A stretch of 64,000 bases of DNA from Perognathus longimembris pacificus (GCF_023159225.1 NC_063174.1:26681983-26745982), one strand, 5' to 3'. Shown: positions 1-11,430, counted from the stretch's first letter. Notes: generated by a model not told the origin, from the sequence alone. Numbers and translations: made by a program.

Positions 1-1604
1 TAAAAGAGATGGAAGAAGGGAAGACATGGAGAGATGGAAGAAAGTGATGTGCCCATGACACAGAGATTGGAGTGCCAGAGCTGTAAGCCAAGGAATACCT
101 GGATCCATGGGCAGCTGGGAGAAGAAAGGAATATGACCCCCCCTCCCCCCAGAGCTTTACACAGATCAGTGGTCCCTGCCACACTGGTTTTAGGCTTCCA
201 GTCTCCCAAACTGTGAGAGACTGTTTCTTTTATTTCATGCTACTTGGTAGGTTGTCACTTAGCCAGTTGTCCTAGGAAATTAAGAAATTAGATCTGGAGA
301 GCTGCAAAATCTGCAGAATGGGTCCTGCCTATGCTGATATCTAAGCTCAAGCTTGGGCGATACAACTCACAGGTCATGTGTCTCTCACCTTTCAGCTGAT
401 CTGTACAGTGTGTTCACAGGTAGGAGGTTGAGGTCACCTAGTTAATCTTGCATTGGTGACCCTGGAGAGTATGGTACAGCAGTGGTCACACCAGCACCTA
501 GAGAAAAGCCAGAATCCAGACACACCAGAGAGGGGAGATGAAGCCTCATTCCAGCAACTTCCCTTATAATACGTAAAGATATCCTTGAATTAACAATCCA
601 ACTGGCCAAAAGCTCTCAAGGGAATGTTAGCTCTCAGTAATGTCAGATAATGAATCCTAGTATGTGCTAGAACTGAAAGAATTTTTTAAGCAGTCATATC
701 CTAGCTTTCATTCTAGACAAGAAAATGGAGGCAGCCATGTTTGAATGGCTGAGGACCATGTATAGTGACAGCACCCTAGTCAGAACTCCCAGGCCACAGT
801 AATGTGCATTTTTGGGGACATCTCTTTTCTTGGTTCTCTTAATATTTCTCAGTTACTAAAGAGAATGCCTCATCTGTATATTTCAAATAAGAGCTTTAAA
901 AGTCAAGTTACTAGCCCAATTTTTTTCTTAAATCACTGTGTTTTGGATTGATACTTAGAATTCTAAACCAGTTTGCATCCCGGTGAATTCAGCTTGATAG
1001 AAACAGAAGCAAACAAACAAAAGAGAGGCTTAGAGAACCGACCTCCCAGCTGCATGGAAAAATGGCTTTGAGGCGGTTAACCCCAGCTAGGAAGAGCCGT
1101 GGCGAAACAGCGTGTCTACACCATACACATACATATTCAGACGCTTTGTCAAAAAAAAAAAAAAAAAAGCCCAGTGCTGGAGCATTTCAATTAACAAAGT
1201 GGGATGGTTTACCTGATAAAATGCTCCCTGTGTGAGTGTAATTACATATTTATACCCCACAGAGATTTTTTAATTTCTGTTTGGTTTGTTTGCCTTGAAA
1301 GTGTTTGTCGCTGGGAGTGTTCTTGATGTGCAATTTTAAAGCAGCATTGGCCAACTGTGTGCTTGTTTTCATTGTAGATTTATTACAATTTGAAGATGAT
1401 GCTTTTCGTCCTGTATACACACAATACTGATACTTCCCCGAGAAGACAATTCATGGAGAATCAGGGAAAGCATCAAAGAGAGGCTGTCAAGTACCTGTCT
1501 TCTTCTCCCCAAGCAGTTTTCACATTTTAACTCACCAGAGGCTATTAACTGAGTCTGAAAAATTGGTTTGCAGTCATTGCAAGTTTGCTTATTTATCACT
1601 TCCT
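1..1604. other. No gene seen; mostly repeat-free DNA
   Basis: No convincing reading frame and no repeat recognised, apart from a run of 18 A near 1151-1168. The block 1170-1375 is AT-rich, repeat-free and lacks simple sequence; it is a weak candidate for conserved noncoding DNA. Confidence 0.5.
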
Positions 1605-1605
1605 G

Positions 1606-1640
1606 CACACACACACACACACACACACACGCGCGCGCGC
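1606..1640. repeat. (CA)n followed by (GC)5 microsatellite
   Basis: About 12 CA units run straight into five GC units, an unbroken alternating purine-pyrimidine tract of 35 bases. Confidence 0.95.
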
Positions 1641-1769
1641 TTTGCTTTGCCATCACACCATCTCATCCCTCATCAATATGGCAAAGAGAGCTGAGTAAGG
1701 TCCTTTCCGAGGTTCATTGCTGCCCCCCTTTCCTAGATGAATGCACAAATATGTGGATTTAGATTGCTG

Positions 1770-2330
1770 ATTAATTGGGCTTGCTTTCATTCTGTCAATA
1801 AGCATCAGAGCCCCTGCTATGTCTTGGGTACCACTGCCAGGCTTTGGGTATGCAGAGATAAGTTGCAGTTCCAGTCTCCTGGAGTTTACATGCTAGCACA
1901 GAGGTCAGGCAGGGCGAGAAGTGAGTGCAGGCCAGCATAGCAAGTGCTGGAAATGAGGAGCAGGCGGCATGCATTCCAGTGGGGGCCTCTTGGAGTTGGA
2001 AATCAATTCAGCCCAAGGCAGAACTGGCCTCATGGAGGAAGAGGGTTTTCTGAAAGTTGGTCTTAAAGGACTCATTCCACAGACTTGAGAGCTCACCAAG
2101 TGCCAGAGCAGCTATAAAGCCCTGAATCAGACTAACAAAGTCCCTGCATTTATTCTTTCAGGGGAAAGCCAACATCAAGGAAGAAAACACATAAAGAAAG
2201 TAATTTCAGTTAACTGTGATGAAGAACCAGACAGAAGGAACTTCCTTTATAGAGACTGGTAGCTAAAGAGGGATGGTAGCTTTGGAAGGATGACAGGAGC
2301 TAGTCATGTACAAAACCAAGGGAAGAGTCA
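1770..2330 (+). repeat. Old LINE-2-like remnants
   Basis: The order of degenerate words matches the L2 3' region as I recall it: a 'cctgctatgtcttgggtaccactgccaggct' type start (split here for length), 'ctggagtttacatgcta' and, further on, 'aggatgacaggagc'. A second similar start near 2105 ('agtccctgcatttattc') suggests two overlapping pieces. Confidence 0.45.
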
Positions 2331-2339
2331 AGGCCAGGA

Positions 2340-3170
2340 AAGTCATTGAGTTCCCAGCTTACATCTGTTTTGTTCACTTCTATTTGCCTTTGTGGCACAT
2401 GGTAGACATTAAGCCAATGGGTCAGTTTACTGGCCTTTTCATTTCAGTCTACTAGGAAGTGGAATGGGGAGTGGAAAGGAAGCTCGTCCAAGGTGAGAGA
2501 GAACTGAGAGAGCTCAAGTCCCAATTCTCCCCAAATCAGTCCTCTTTCCCCATCCACAAAGCTCCTCCAGGGGAATCAGCTAGCTGTTCCTCTGAGCTCA
2601 CTGCTGGCCATTTCATTTTTATTTTCAAACTGCAAACTTACGCTAAACTTTTTTCAAAACAAGTTTCCCAGGTGCAACTAGATAATAAGCCTCTGAGTTT
2701 GAAGGCTGCTCTTCACCTTCTACAGTTTGTTTCTGTACTAGGTAGTCAGATCTTAGATCATTCCCATTGTTCTGACTGCACTCACTTCAATCCGTTCTTC
2801 ACAATGGCCCAAATCATCTGTTCCAAATGCCAATCAGACCATGTTTCCTCATGATCAGAATCCTTCACCAGGAATACTAGATAGGAGAACAGACCTCTAG
2901 TAGACAGGATTCCCTCCTTCATCTCTGACCTTGGCTCTAGAAAACCATATGTCCTGATATAGCCATCTGTGCTTTGCACAGCCATTTCTACCTAAATCCA
3001 TAGAAATCTCTTTGAGTCTCTTCTCTTGGTGAAATATTTCTCATCTACCTTTCATGTGCCTGTTAATCCCACTCTCCCACAGTAGACTTGTAGGATTCTT
3101 TGCTCTTCCTCCATTGGAGCCCCCATATACAATTCTTTGAACAATAGAATAATCAATCAATAAATATTTG
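2340..3170. other. No gene seen
   Basis: A 131-codon open frame at 2459-2854 has no recognisable motif, no splice context and ordinary intergenic composition. I treat it as chance. Confidence 0.5.
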
Positions 3171-3175
3171 GCTTT

Positions 3176-3414
3176 TCAAAAAAGAAGAGGAGGAAGGAGA
3201 AGTGGAGGAAGAGGAAGCAGGAAAAAAAGCAGGAGGAGGAGGAAGGGAAGGAAGAGAAGGAAGAAGAAGAGGGGGAGGGGAGGAGGAAGAAGAAGAAAAA
3301 AAGAAGAGGAGGGGAAAGGAAAGGAGGGAGGAGGGAGGAGAGAGGGAGAGAGAAGAAGGAATCAAGGAAGGAAGGTATCAGGAAGGAAGGAATCAAGGAA
3401 GGAAGAAAGGAACG
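3176..3414 (+). repeat. Purine-rich (GGA/GAA)n low-complexity tract
   Basis: The plus strand is almost all A and G for about 240 bases, with an uninterrupted purine run at 3231-3361. The 79-110 codon frames across it (Arg/Lys/Glu/Gly or Ser/Pro/Phe rich) are artefacts of the composition. Confidence 0.95.
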
Positions 3415-3419
3415 AAGGC

Positions 3420-3949
3420 AGTAGCAGCAATAACAATAGCTCTAGAAGCCACTGGTGTTCTGAAGACTTAAGATCTCTTCTATTGGTGTGTAGACAATGA
3501 TGTTATGGTCAAATGCTTGGGAAGTTTGCTGCATAAATAAATAAAAATAATAACAGTAATTGCATATTTATCCACTAGGCTACCTAGAATCTAGTTGTGT
3601 GGTTTTGCTCCACATTCAGGAAAATGCAAGGTTTTCATTTTCCCTCTCCTTTTTGGAAGGAAGCATACTGCTGAGGCGATTAGAGGAAATGCAAATCTCC
3701 TGGCTGTCTGGGAAGGCTCCAAGAGAATGAAAGTGAGCAGTTGTTACCAGCGGCGTTTGGATGAAAATGTAAAATCTTTGTCTTTAAAGGTGCTTATGTA
3801 ACTGCCGAGAGTTTACACAGCTTGTGGAGAATTACAGTGGAAGAAATTACACTTCTCTTCCACCATCGTCCATTTCTCACCTGCCAATTGTTCCCCTTCA
3901 GTCTGCTGGGGCATTAGTGCTTTTAACATGATCAGAAATAATAACATTT
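3420..3949. other. No gene seen
   Basis: Unremarkable AT-rich intergenic sequence between the purine tract and the first SINE. Confidence 0.5.
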
Positions 3950-4155
3950 GGCTGGGAATATGGCCTAGTGGCAAGAGTGCTTGCCTTGTATACATGAAGC
4001 CCTGGGTTCGATTCCCCAGCACCACATATACAGAAAACAGCCAGAAGTGGTGCTGTGGCTCAAGTGGCAGAGTACTAGCCTTGAGCAAAAAGAATCCAGG
4101 GACAGTGCTCAGGTCCTGAGTCTGAGGCCCAGGACTGGCAAAAAAAGAGAAAGAA
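3950..4155 (+). mobile_element. Dimeric ID/tRNA-type SINE
   Basis: Left half is ID/tRNA-like with an RNA polymerase III A box (tggcctagtgg, 3961-3971) and B box (ggttcgattcc, 4005-4015). The right half is a second tRNA-like unit (gtggctcaagtggcagagt) ending 'ggactggc' and an A-rich tail. The 60-90 codon frames that recur across the window (HEALGSIPQHHIY and reverse frames) come from this repeat and are not proteins. Confidence 0.9.
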
Positions 4156-4406
4156 ATAACAACATTTTCTGTTATGATGGAGAAGATTGCAATTGGCTTG
4201 AAATAAGGTCTTTGCCTCCCTCCTCATGGCCTCATGGCATTTTTTCTAAAACAAATTTGCCTAGCAGATGAGTATTCTGCATTCTCCTCCACCACGAATG
4301 AATAAGGCAAAGTTCCTACAACCTATTAGCCCTTGGTCAACACAGAACTCGGCTCCCTCTAAGTGCTCAGGAAAACACTAGTTGAGTGTATTATTAAAAG
4401 TAAATG

Positions 4407-4610
4407 GGGGCTGGGGTTATAGCCTAGTGGCAAGAGTGCCTGCCTCGGATACATGAGGCCCTAGGTTCGATTCCCTAGCACCACACATACAGAAAACGGC
4501 CAGAAGCGGAGCTGTGGCTCAAGTGGCAGAGTGCTAGCCTTGAGCGGGAAGAAGCCAGGGACAGTGCTCAGGCCCTGAGTCCAAGGCCCAGGACTGGCCA
4601 AAAAAAAAAA
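4407..4610 (+). mobile_element. Dimeric SINE, 'gcgggaag' variant, with perfect target duplication
   Basis: Full-length dimer with A and B boxes. Flanked by an exact 11-base direct repeat, aaaagtaaatg, at 4396-4406 and 4611-4621, so insertion was recent. The right half reads gagcgggaagaagcc where most copies read gagcaaaaagaagcc. Confidence 0.93.
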
Positions 4611-4842
4611 AAAAGTAAATGATTCTGTGAATTAGTGACCAATTGGTAATCAATGACCATTTAGTTAATTCAAGTTATTTTGGGGGGAAAATTCACACTT
4701 GAAATGGAAATATGGTCATGAATGTATAGGGTTTATTTTTCCCTCTCCTATTCCTGTCTTCCTTTCCCTAAGTGTGTTGCTGTGCTCTGAGCCAACCCTA
4801 AAAATTAGTACCACTGGTGAATGGTAGAAGAGTCGCAGCCAG

Positions 4843-5160
4843 ATATGGCGGTTCATGCCTGCAGTCCCAGAGAACTTGGGAAGCAGAAACTGGAGGGACT
4901 GAGATTTGAGACTGGTACAAGCAAAAAACATTTTTTTTTTAATCTATAGAGACCACCATCTCAATTAATAAGCCAGGAATGGTGGTATGTGCTTGTCATC
5001 CCAGCTACTACAGAGTCATAGGTAGATGGATCATGGTCAGAGTCAAGTCAGGCAAAAGTTCAAGACTCTGCCTGAAAATAACTAAAGCAAAAGAGGCTGA
5101 GGGTAAGTGAAGTTCTGGATTCAAACCCCAGTACAAATAAACAAACAACAAGCCAAAAAA
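4843..5160 (+). mobile_element. Older composite B1/tRNA-like SINE
   Basis: Two 7SL/B1-like units (ggcggttcatgcctgcagt; ggtggtatgtgcttgtcat) are followed by a degenerate tRNA-like unit ending 'caaaccccagtac' and an A-rich tail. More diverged than the dimeric SINE. I recall beaver-type SINEs having the same order. Confidence 0.65.
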
Positions 5161-6690
5161 CACTAGAATAGCCCTCTGTTCTAAGTTTCCAGAGTCATAG
5201 ATATAACATCTCTATTAGCACTTAACTTTGCTTCTATTCATCTAGAAACTGCAAATCGTAGAAGAGTATATCAACTGCTCAGTCTGGTAGGATATTAATG
5301 TGGTCCAAAGGAAAGATACATAATCATAGACTATGATTATGAATTTTATGAGACATCTCTGGTTCCTAAAGTAGATCCCAAGAATCATATGAGGAAGACT
5401 TCTTTAAATTAAAAAAAAAAAAAAAGGTTGTGATTCTTGGTCCCACCCTTAAAAAACCATCTGAGAAAGTAAGTCTCCATGAGACCTGGAGACCTATATT
5501 TAAACAACAACCCAATGTGTCCCCTGGTAATTCTGAGTATCAGTCACGCCTGGGTCTCCAGGAAGCATTCAAGTACATGTAATATTTAAATGACAAACAG
5601 GAATTTGGGAGATATGGGTGTGTTGCAGAGAATATATTGGGTTTCCTGCAGAGCCAATGCTTGCCAAAGATGATGATGATGAGATTCCCGATTTATTCAC
5701 TTTTTATGGATTGCTCTGCAGTGGCCCAGAAAATAACAGAGTTGTTTTTGAAATAAGCACCTTTCTACTCTATCAAGGTCAAACCTTTTACTTGATGTAC
5801 TTAACTAACCATGTAAAATATGACATCAGCAAAGCCTACGAGGCACTTTGAGATATATTCACATTTGCATAATGTCCTCTTTAAGTTAGTCTTTGGTCCT
5901 TAAGGGTGTTTAGAATAACTACATGCAAGAATATACTTAATCCAATCTCATTTTAGCTTTTGCTCTTTTAAGATTTCAAAATTAATAAATCCTTCTGATA
6001 CTCCAAATTACCATGAGCTTTTATAAGCATAACTTTGTAACTTTAACCCATTTATGAACATACCCCACAGGCAAATGTACTAATGAATAAGAAATACCAT
6101 TAGAAGTTTAAAAGATGGTCTCTTTATGAAGTAATGTAAGAAAATCCTGTTAGCTGGATCAAGTACAAAAGTGCGAATTCTTAAAAAACAGAAAATCCGT
6201 CACAAAATTACATGTAATTACAATAACCAAAGGACAGAAAGTAAGAATAGTTGAAGTCCTGTGCTTTATTTCACTTAGTACATGTTATCACTTGCTTGCA
6301 TATGGATGAAAGCAGGAGAACAGAAACTGACACAAACTCTCTGCCTGTGGCTACAGAATATTTTGTGCCCTATGCAAATTCTTGACCAAGCCTATTAACA
6401 CACCTGCTAGGTAGACTATGCTTCAAGTTCCTTCTCTTCTTTCACCCCTCACACTGCCCCACCTTTACTCTTACACCAGAATAAATGCAGTTGTTAGTTG
6501 TCTTCATAGTTAAAGGAAACCTAAAATCAGCTTAACCAACAAACTAGATGTCCTCAAGAATCCAGGCTACATTCATCATCCCAGACACACTGGCTTGTGA
6601 ATTTCTATCTTCCAAATTATTTTGTTCTGACTTTATTCCATGTAGTAGAGAGAAATACTACATTTGTAAAAGGCCTAGAACTACATCCCT
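5161..6690. other. No gene seen
   Basis: AT-rich intergenic DNA with a short A run at 5410-5425. The 77-codon frame at 5618-5851 has no family signature I recognise. Confidence 0.5.
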
Positions 6691-6694
6691 CTAG

Positions 6695-6795
6695 TTTTCT
6701 GATTAGGATGTTGAGATACAGAGGGGTTAACTCACTTATCCAATGTCACACTGCTAGTATCTACCAGAGCAGAACATGGAGTTTAGGTTTTCTGT
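6695..6795 (-). repeat. MIR fragment
   Basis: Matches the MIR core in reverse: 'aggatgttgagatacagag', 'ggttaactcacttatccaa', 'gtcacactgctagta', 'agagcagaacatgga'. Confidence 0.6.
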
Positions 6796-6879
6796 GATTC
6801 CTATCTTGCATGGTTCTTAGGTGATATGAAAAAAGGAGGCGCAAGTGTTGCCAGATGTATGTACAAGTAAGACATTTGG

Positions 6880-7300
6880 AATAATGGAAATACCAACAAC
6901 TGGAATAAAGTTAGATAATTGATGGTGTGTCCAAGTGACAAAATGTCATATCATAGACAGGTTCTTCTATATAATCCATGCAAGTTTACCTGTAAAACGA
7001 TTCCCAATGCAATATGTTAATTAGCAGTGATTTTTATTTTTTGTATTTTCCAAATTCTTTCTAATGGACATGCATTATTTTTATAATCAGAAATATTATT
7101 TTTAAAATTACCATACCGCAATCCTATATATTGTTGATAGAACAAATTTGTATTATCATCTAGTAAGCAATGATATAATCTATGTAAGGATGACCATTGC
7201 AGCACTATTTGAAAAAGTGAAAAATGAGAGAAAAATATAAATGTCTATCAACAGGGGAATGAATGGATAAATAAAAAATTATTGCCATATTTTATTACAA
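6880..7300 (+). repeat. LINE-1 3' fragments
   Basis: 'tgtattttccaaattctttc' with 'tttataatcagaaa' resembles an old L1 3' end. The following 'gcactatttgaaaaagtg' and 'atgtctatcaacaggggaat' match the conserved end of L1 ORF2. Confidence 0.5.
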
Positions 7301-7309
7301 TGATCAATG

Positions 7310-7945
7310 CTTTGCTAAATAGCTTACACTTATTGGTCCGTACTGTGTGCTAGATTTCAATTTAAAGTGCTTGTAGCCTAAGCTTTTTAATCTCCACTAT
7401 GGCTCTTTGAAGTACGGATGTTTATTAGTCAGAGTTCTCCAAAGGAACAGAACCAAGGAAACACACGTAAGAAGGGATTATCAGCCTTGACAAGATCAGA
7501 TGCTACCTCCTCAGCAATGCCTGTCCTTAGCCTGGAGAATTAGGAAAATCAGGAGCTGCTCAGTCCAAGAAGCAGGAAGCCTCGGAACAAGAGGGAGAAA
7601 TGATACAGCCCCACCTGCAAGTCCACCAATGAGTCATTGGTGCAAGTCCATGTTCAAAGGCTAAAGAACACACTCTGATATTCATTGGCCAAGGGCAACA
7701 ACAACAAAATGCACCCACTTAAGAAAAGTGGGGAAAATCCACGCTCCAATTTCCTCCTTCTTTGTTTCAGCCAGGTCCCAGCTTACTGGAAGGTGCCACC
7801 CCTAAGCAAGGCATGTCTTCCCCAGACATCCTTCATCTCTGGAAGCAGCATCACTTCACCAATTTTCTAAGCAGCTCTCAATTGTCAAGGTGACAACCAA
7901 GATAACCAGGGCAATACTATTACTACCTTCATTTGTAGTTGTGTT
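7310..7945 (-). repeat. MIR split by a later insertion
   Basis: MIR-like words at 7320-7419 ('cttattggtccgtactgtgt', 'ttaatctccactatggctct') appear to resume at 7910-7940 ('tactattactaccttcattt'). Confidence 0.45.
7420..7905. repeat. Unclassified old interspersed repeat inside MIR
   Basis: About 485 bases between 'agtcagagttctccaaagga' and 'gtcaaggtgacaaccaagat'. These ends resemble an old mammalian repeat that I cannot name with certainty. Confidence 0.35.
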
Positions 7946-8031
7946 CTTCCACACACAGAATATTTAATGTATTCAGTTTTGTGTACTTTACATTTCTTTA
8001 ATCATTAGCTGTATTATACTTACTGTTTCTG

Positions 8032-8033
<2 letters not shown>

Positions 8034-8092
<59 letters not shown>
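8034..8092. repeat. (GT)n microsatellite, about 29 units
   Basis: Perfect dinucleotide run abutting the tail side of the minus-strand SINE that starts at 8093. Confidence 0.97.
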
Positions 8093-8095
<3 letters not shown>

Positions 8096-8322
8096 GTCCT
8101 AGAACTTGAATTCAGGGCCTAGTTACTGTCTCTAAGCTTTTTTGCTCAAGGCTAGTATTCTACCACTTGAGCCAAAGCTCCACTTCTGGCCTCTTGGTGA
8201 TGAATTGGAGATAAGAGTCTCAAGGACTTTCTTGCCTGGGCTGGCTTTGAACCTTGATCCTCAGATCTCAGCCTCTTGAGTAGCTAGGATTACAGATGTG
8301 AGCCCCCAGTACCTGGCTAACT
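8093..8322 (-). mobile_element. B1-like plus tRNA-like composite SINE
   Basis: Reverse complement of the composite SINE: tRNA-like unit first (ttgctcaaggctagtattct, accacttgagcc), then the B1-like half with 'tctcagcctcttgagtagct' and 'aggattacag'. Its tail position has become the GT microsatellite. Confidence 0.85.
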
Positions 8323-8329
8323 TATTTTT

Positions 8330-8480
8330 TATTGTTGCTTTTTCTATTCATCATATAATTAAGAAATGCAAGAGTGAGATTATTGAATGAGATAATACTG
8401 ATCAAGATGCGTTGTATTTATAAACTGCTTTGGTAAATGGCACCTCCTTTGTACAACTACTTAAAGCTAATAAAAATACT
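8330..8480 (+). repeat. LINE-1 3' terminal fragment
   Basis: 'tgatcaagatgcgttgtatt' and 'cttaaagctaataaaa' recur at 32.87 kb and 34.34 kb. At 32.87 kb they end a longer L1 copy, which identifies the family. Confidence 0.6.
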
Positions 8481-9084
8481 TAAAAATGTAAAAAACTGTG
8501 GTGTTCTAATATGCCAATGTGGGAAAGTATCCATGATTCATTGTTCTACAAATAAAACACCTAAAAAAATGTCAATACTCAAGACAATAACCTTTTTAGT
8601 ATGCAAATGTTTGCAAATCTATGGGCATGGAAAAATGATCTAAATTGGCAAACCCCTACTAAGGGACTTTGCCAAGGGAAGTAACAAAGAGTTTCACACT
8701 TGGTGTTCTTTTAAAGTTTCATAGACTATAGTAATCAAAATATTATTTTTTAAAAAGGACAATGAAAAGTAAAACTACCCTAACATTATGCAACTAAAGC
8801 TTAGAAAGAGAAATCCATAAACTACCTAAAAGAAGTTGACCAGGCAAGTCAAAGGATGTTTGGTAATACCTTAGACAAGATTATACAAATAAAAATTACA
8901 GGCCATATTTGATCAAAGTTACTCAGAGGATAGTGAGGACTATGAGTCTGAAGTGTTCCAAGAAAATAGCTTGATTAAGCTTCAAGGGATTTGGTGAGAT
9001 GATAAGGTCTATGAGTGGAGAATCTTGACTTTATATTCACAATGTTCGACTTGATCCAAATTGATTGAAACTACTCGTCAATTG
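8481..9084. other. No gene seen
   Basis: AT-rich; may include L1 debris ('actatagtaatcaaaatatt'), but too diverged to call. Confidence 0.4.
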
Positions 9085-9240
9085 ATGGCTGGGCATGGTT
9101 TTGTGTACCTGTAGTCTCAGATACTCAGGAGGCTGAAACAGGAAGATGATGAGTTTGAGGCTAGCCAGAGATACATAGTCAGACAATGACTCAAAGAAAA
9201 AGAAAAAACAAAAGCAAGAGAAAAAAAGAAAACAAAAAGA
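9085..9240 (+). mobile_element. B1-like SINE monomer, diverged
   Basis: 7SL-type words 'ctgggcatggttttgtgtac', 'actcaggaggctgaaacagg', 'gaggctagccagag', then an A-rich tail. Confidence 0.65.
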
Positions 9241-10034
9241 TGAAAGTTAAAAATTGAATGAAAATGTTAGCTTTGTCTAAATTTTGGTTTAGAATGTTAA
9301 TATTCAATGTATTTGTTAAATTTTAATAGTAGACAACTATTTTAGAAGGAACTGATTTGAAAACAGAATAAAAAATAATATCTTATGGAAAGTTTTAATT
9401 TTCAGTGTTTATTTCATTACATGTTTGCTAAAAACAAGTTTAATTTGTATTCTTAACACAAATTACATTTTATTTTCTAATCTTTTAGATAGTGGTTGTT
9501 AGTACAAAATAAAGTAGGTAAAAAACTTGATTGGTGATTTTCTAGGGAAAAACAAGAAAAATAAATGGTATTAAATACTTACATAATAGTTTTAAAAGTA
9601 TGCATGTCTTTATCACTCAATTAAACATCATCAGCCCATCAACAGAAAACCCAGACATGTGCAATTATAATTAAATTCAGTTGTTTCTGACATTTTGCCA
9701 AGTTTCAGTCATATATAAACCGTAGCTTTACCCATATTTTTCTCTGGTATTATTATGAAGCTATTATATTTCAAGGCAAAAAGGAATGCAATTTATTCAA
9801 CGGTTTGTACACTTGACTTTTTGCAACTTTTAAATCTTTAGATTATAAGGTTTATGGGCCATCATTTTATTCTTGCCTTAGGCTTCTCAAATGATATAGG
9901 AAGTCTTAGATTCAAGAGATGCTAAATCGAAATTTCTATTTAGGATATAAGGAGCTAAGGAAATGGAGATAATAGGTATATGCTTTACTACTTGAGTAAT
10001 GACCCCAGTCCAGAATGGAGAAATTAAGAACTAA
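9241..10034. other. No gene seen
   Basis: Strongly AT-rich sequence without recognisable repeat or reading frame. Confidence 0.5.
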
Positions 10035-10293
10035 AGTGATGCCAGTGGCTTAAGCCTGTATTCCTCCCTACCCAGGAGGCTGAGATCTGAGGATTCTGCT
10101 TAGAAGCCAGCTTGGGTAGGAAAGTCTGTATGATTCTTATCTCCAATTAGTGACCAAAACCAACCAACCAAACAAACAAACAAACAGAAGTGGGGCTGTG
10201 ATTCAAGTGGTAGGGTACTGATATTGAGCAGAAAAGCTCAGGGATGGGGTCTAGGCCCTGAGTTCAAGCCTCAAGAACTGGCACACACAAATA
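10035..10293 (+). mobile_element. Composite B1-like/tRNA-like SINE
   Basis: B1-like half with 'cccaggaggctgagatctga', linker with (CAAA)n, then tRNA-like half 'gtgattcaagtggtagggt' ending 'tgagttcaagcctcaag'. Confidence 0.85.

Positions 10294-10340
<47 letters not shown>
10294..10340. repeat. (ATG)n microsatellite at the SINE tail
   Basis: About 16 perfect ATG units directly after the 3' end of the preceding SINE. Confidence 0.97.
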
Positions 10341-11055
10341 ATCATAAATCTGGGAAATTGGAAAGGGTAGCTTGTCCATTTGACCTTTCAAAAAGTCTAG
10401 TGGGTCTCAGTGGTTGCATTCAATCATAAACCTAAAGGAGGCATAAATTCAGACTAGATACCATCAGTCAGGAATGAAGGGAAGATAAACTTGGCGTCCC
10501 TGGAAGGCATACCTGAGCCATCTCTGTAAGTAGACTATGTAGCAGCTCCAGAATAAAATGGTAAAGATAACAGCACTTTGTTGGATGGAATAAAATGTGG
10601 GTATTTCTACTATGGGCAATCTCAGGATAGTTCTTTAACTGAAATTTCAGAAATACAGGCATTATTTCCAATAGTGATCCTGTGGGTTGATAGTATGGGT
10701 TGCTATAAGCAAACTGGATTGAATAGATTCTCTAGATCTTGCTGTTAATCTTCTCTAAAAATCACATCCTTTTCTGTTAGCCACGAAGACACCTCAGCGT
10801 CTTCATGCACCACGTGGACCTCAGTTGACATCATCTTCATTTCCCTATGTCCTTTAAGTCACCCAACACTTTGGAAAAAGGGCACAGCCACTCTGTCTAC
10901 TTGGCCTGAGCTAGAACGCCATGATTGGTCACTTTTCTGAGCTAGAATGAAATTGGTCCCTTTTCCTTCTGGCTGTGACAGCAGCACACCCACTCTTCTC
11001 ATGTCTACCTGATCTCTGTCTCCTTTGGCTCTGTGCTAAATCAGACAAGCTTAGA
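10341..11055. other. No gene seen
   Basis: Ordinary intergenic DNA without a clear repeat. Confidence 0.5.
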
Positions 11056-11059
11056 TACT

Positions 11060-11430
11060 TAGTTAGTCAGCTTTCTGTCCCTGAACAAACAAAAAAAAAT
11101 CTGAGACAATTAACTTACAAAGAGAGGAAATTTCCACTGAAAGCTTTTACCCCGTGGTCTCCTGACTGTGTTGCTTTGGGCCTGTGATGCCATAGTACAC
11201 CATGGCAGGAACCTGTGGCAAACAAGACCTTTCTATCACCAGGAAGCAAAATAAAAAGGGGTAGGGGAAGAGGCCAGCATCCCATATCCAAGTACATACC
11301 CCCAGCGACCTAAATTCTTTCCATGAGGCCTCCACCTCTTAAAGGGTACATCACCACCCAGTAGTTGCCTGAGCTGGGGAAATACACTTTCATACCTGAT
11401 CTCTGGGAGACCTTTTAGGTCCAAACTTTA
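11060..11430. repeat. Unclassified interspersed repeat, possibly MaLR-type LTR
   Basis: The word order resembles a rodent LTR-like repeat: 'ctgagacaattaacttacaa', 'caccatggcagg', 'caccaggaagcaaaat', 'cccccagcgacctaaattct', 'gaggcctccacctctta', 'ttttaggtccaaact'. Confidence 0.4.

Noticed and set aside
2459..2854. 131-codon plus-strand open frame
   Set aside because: No domain, no splice signals in place, composition like the surroundings; length is within chance for 64 kb.
3153..3500. Long Arg/Glu/Gly-rich and Ser/Pro-rich frames
   Set aside because: Produced by the purine tract; low-complexity translation only.
3961..4020. tRNA gene candidate (A and B boxes)
   Set aside because: Part of a SINE; the sequence does not close into a full cloverleaf with a CCA-end acceptor stem.
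10294..10340. Short regular repeats resembling an array
   Set aside because: A trinucleotide microsatellite; there are no spacers, so not CRISPR.
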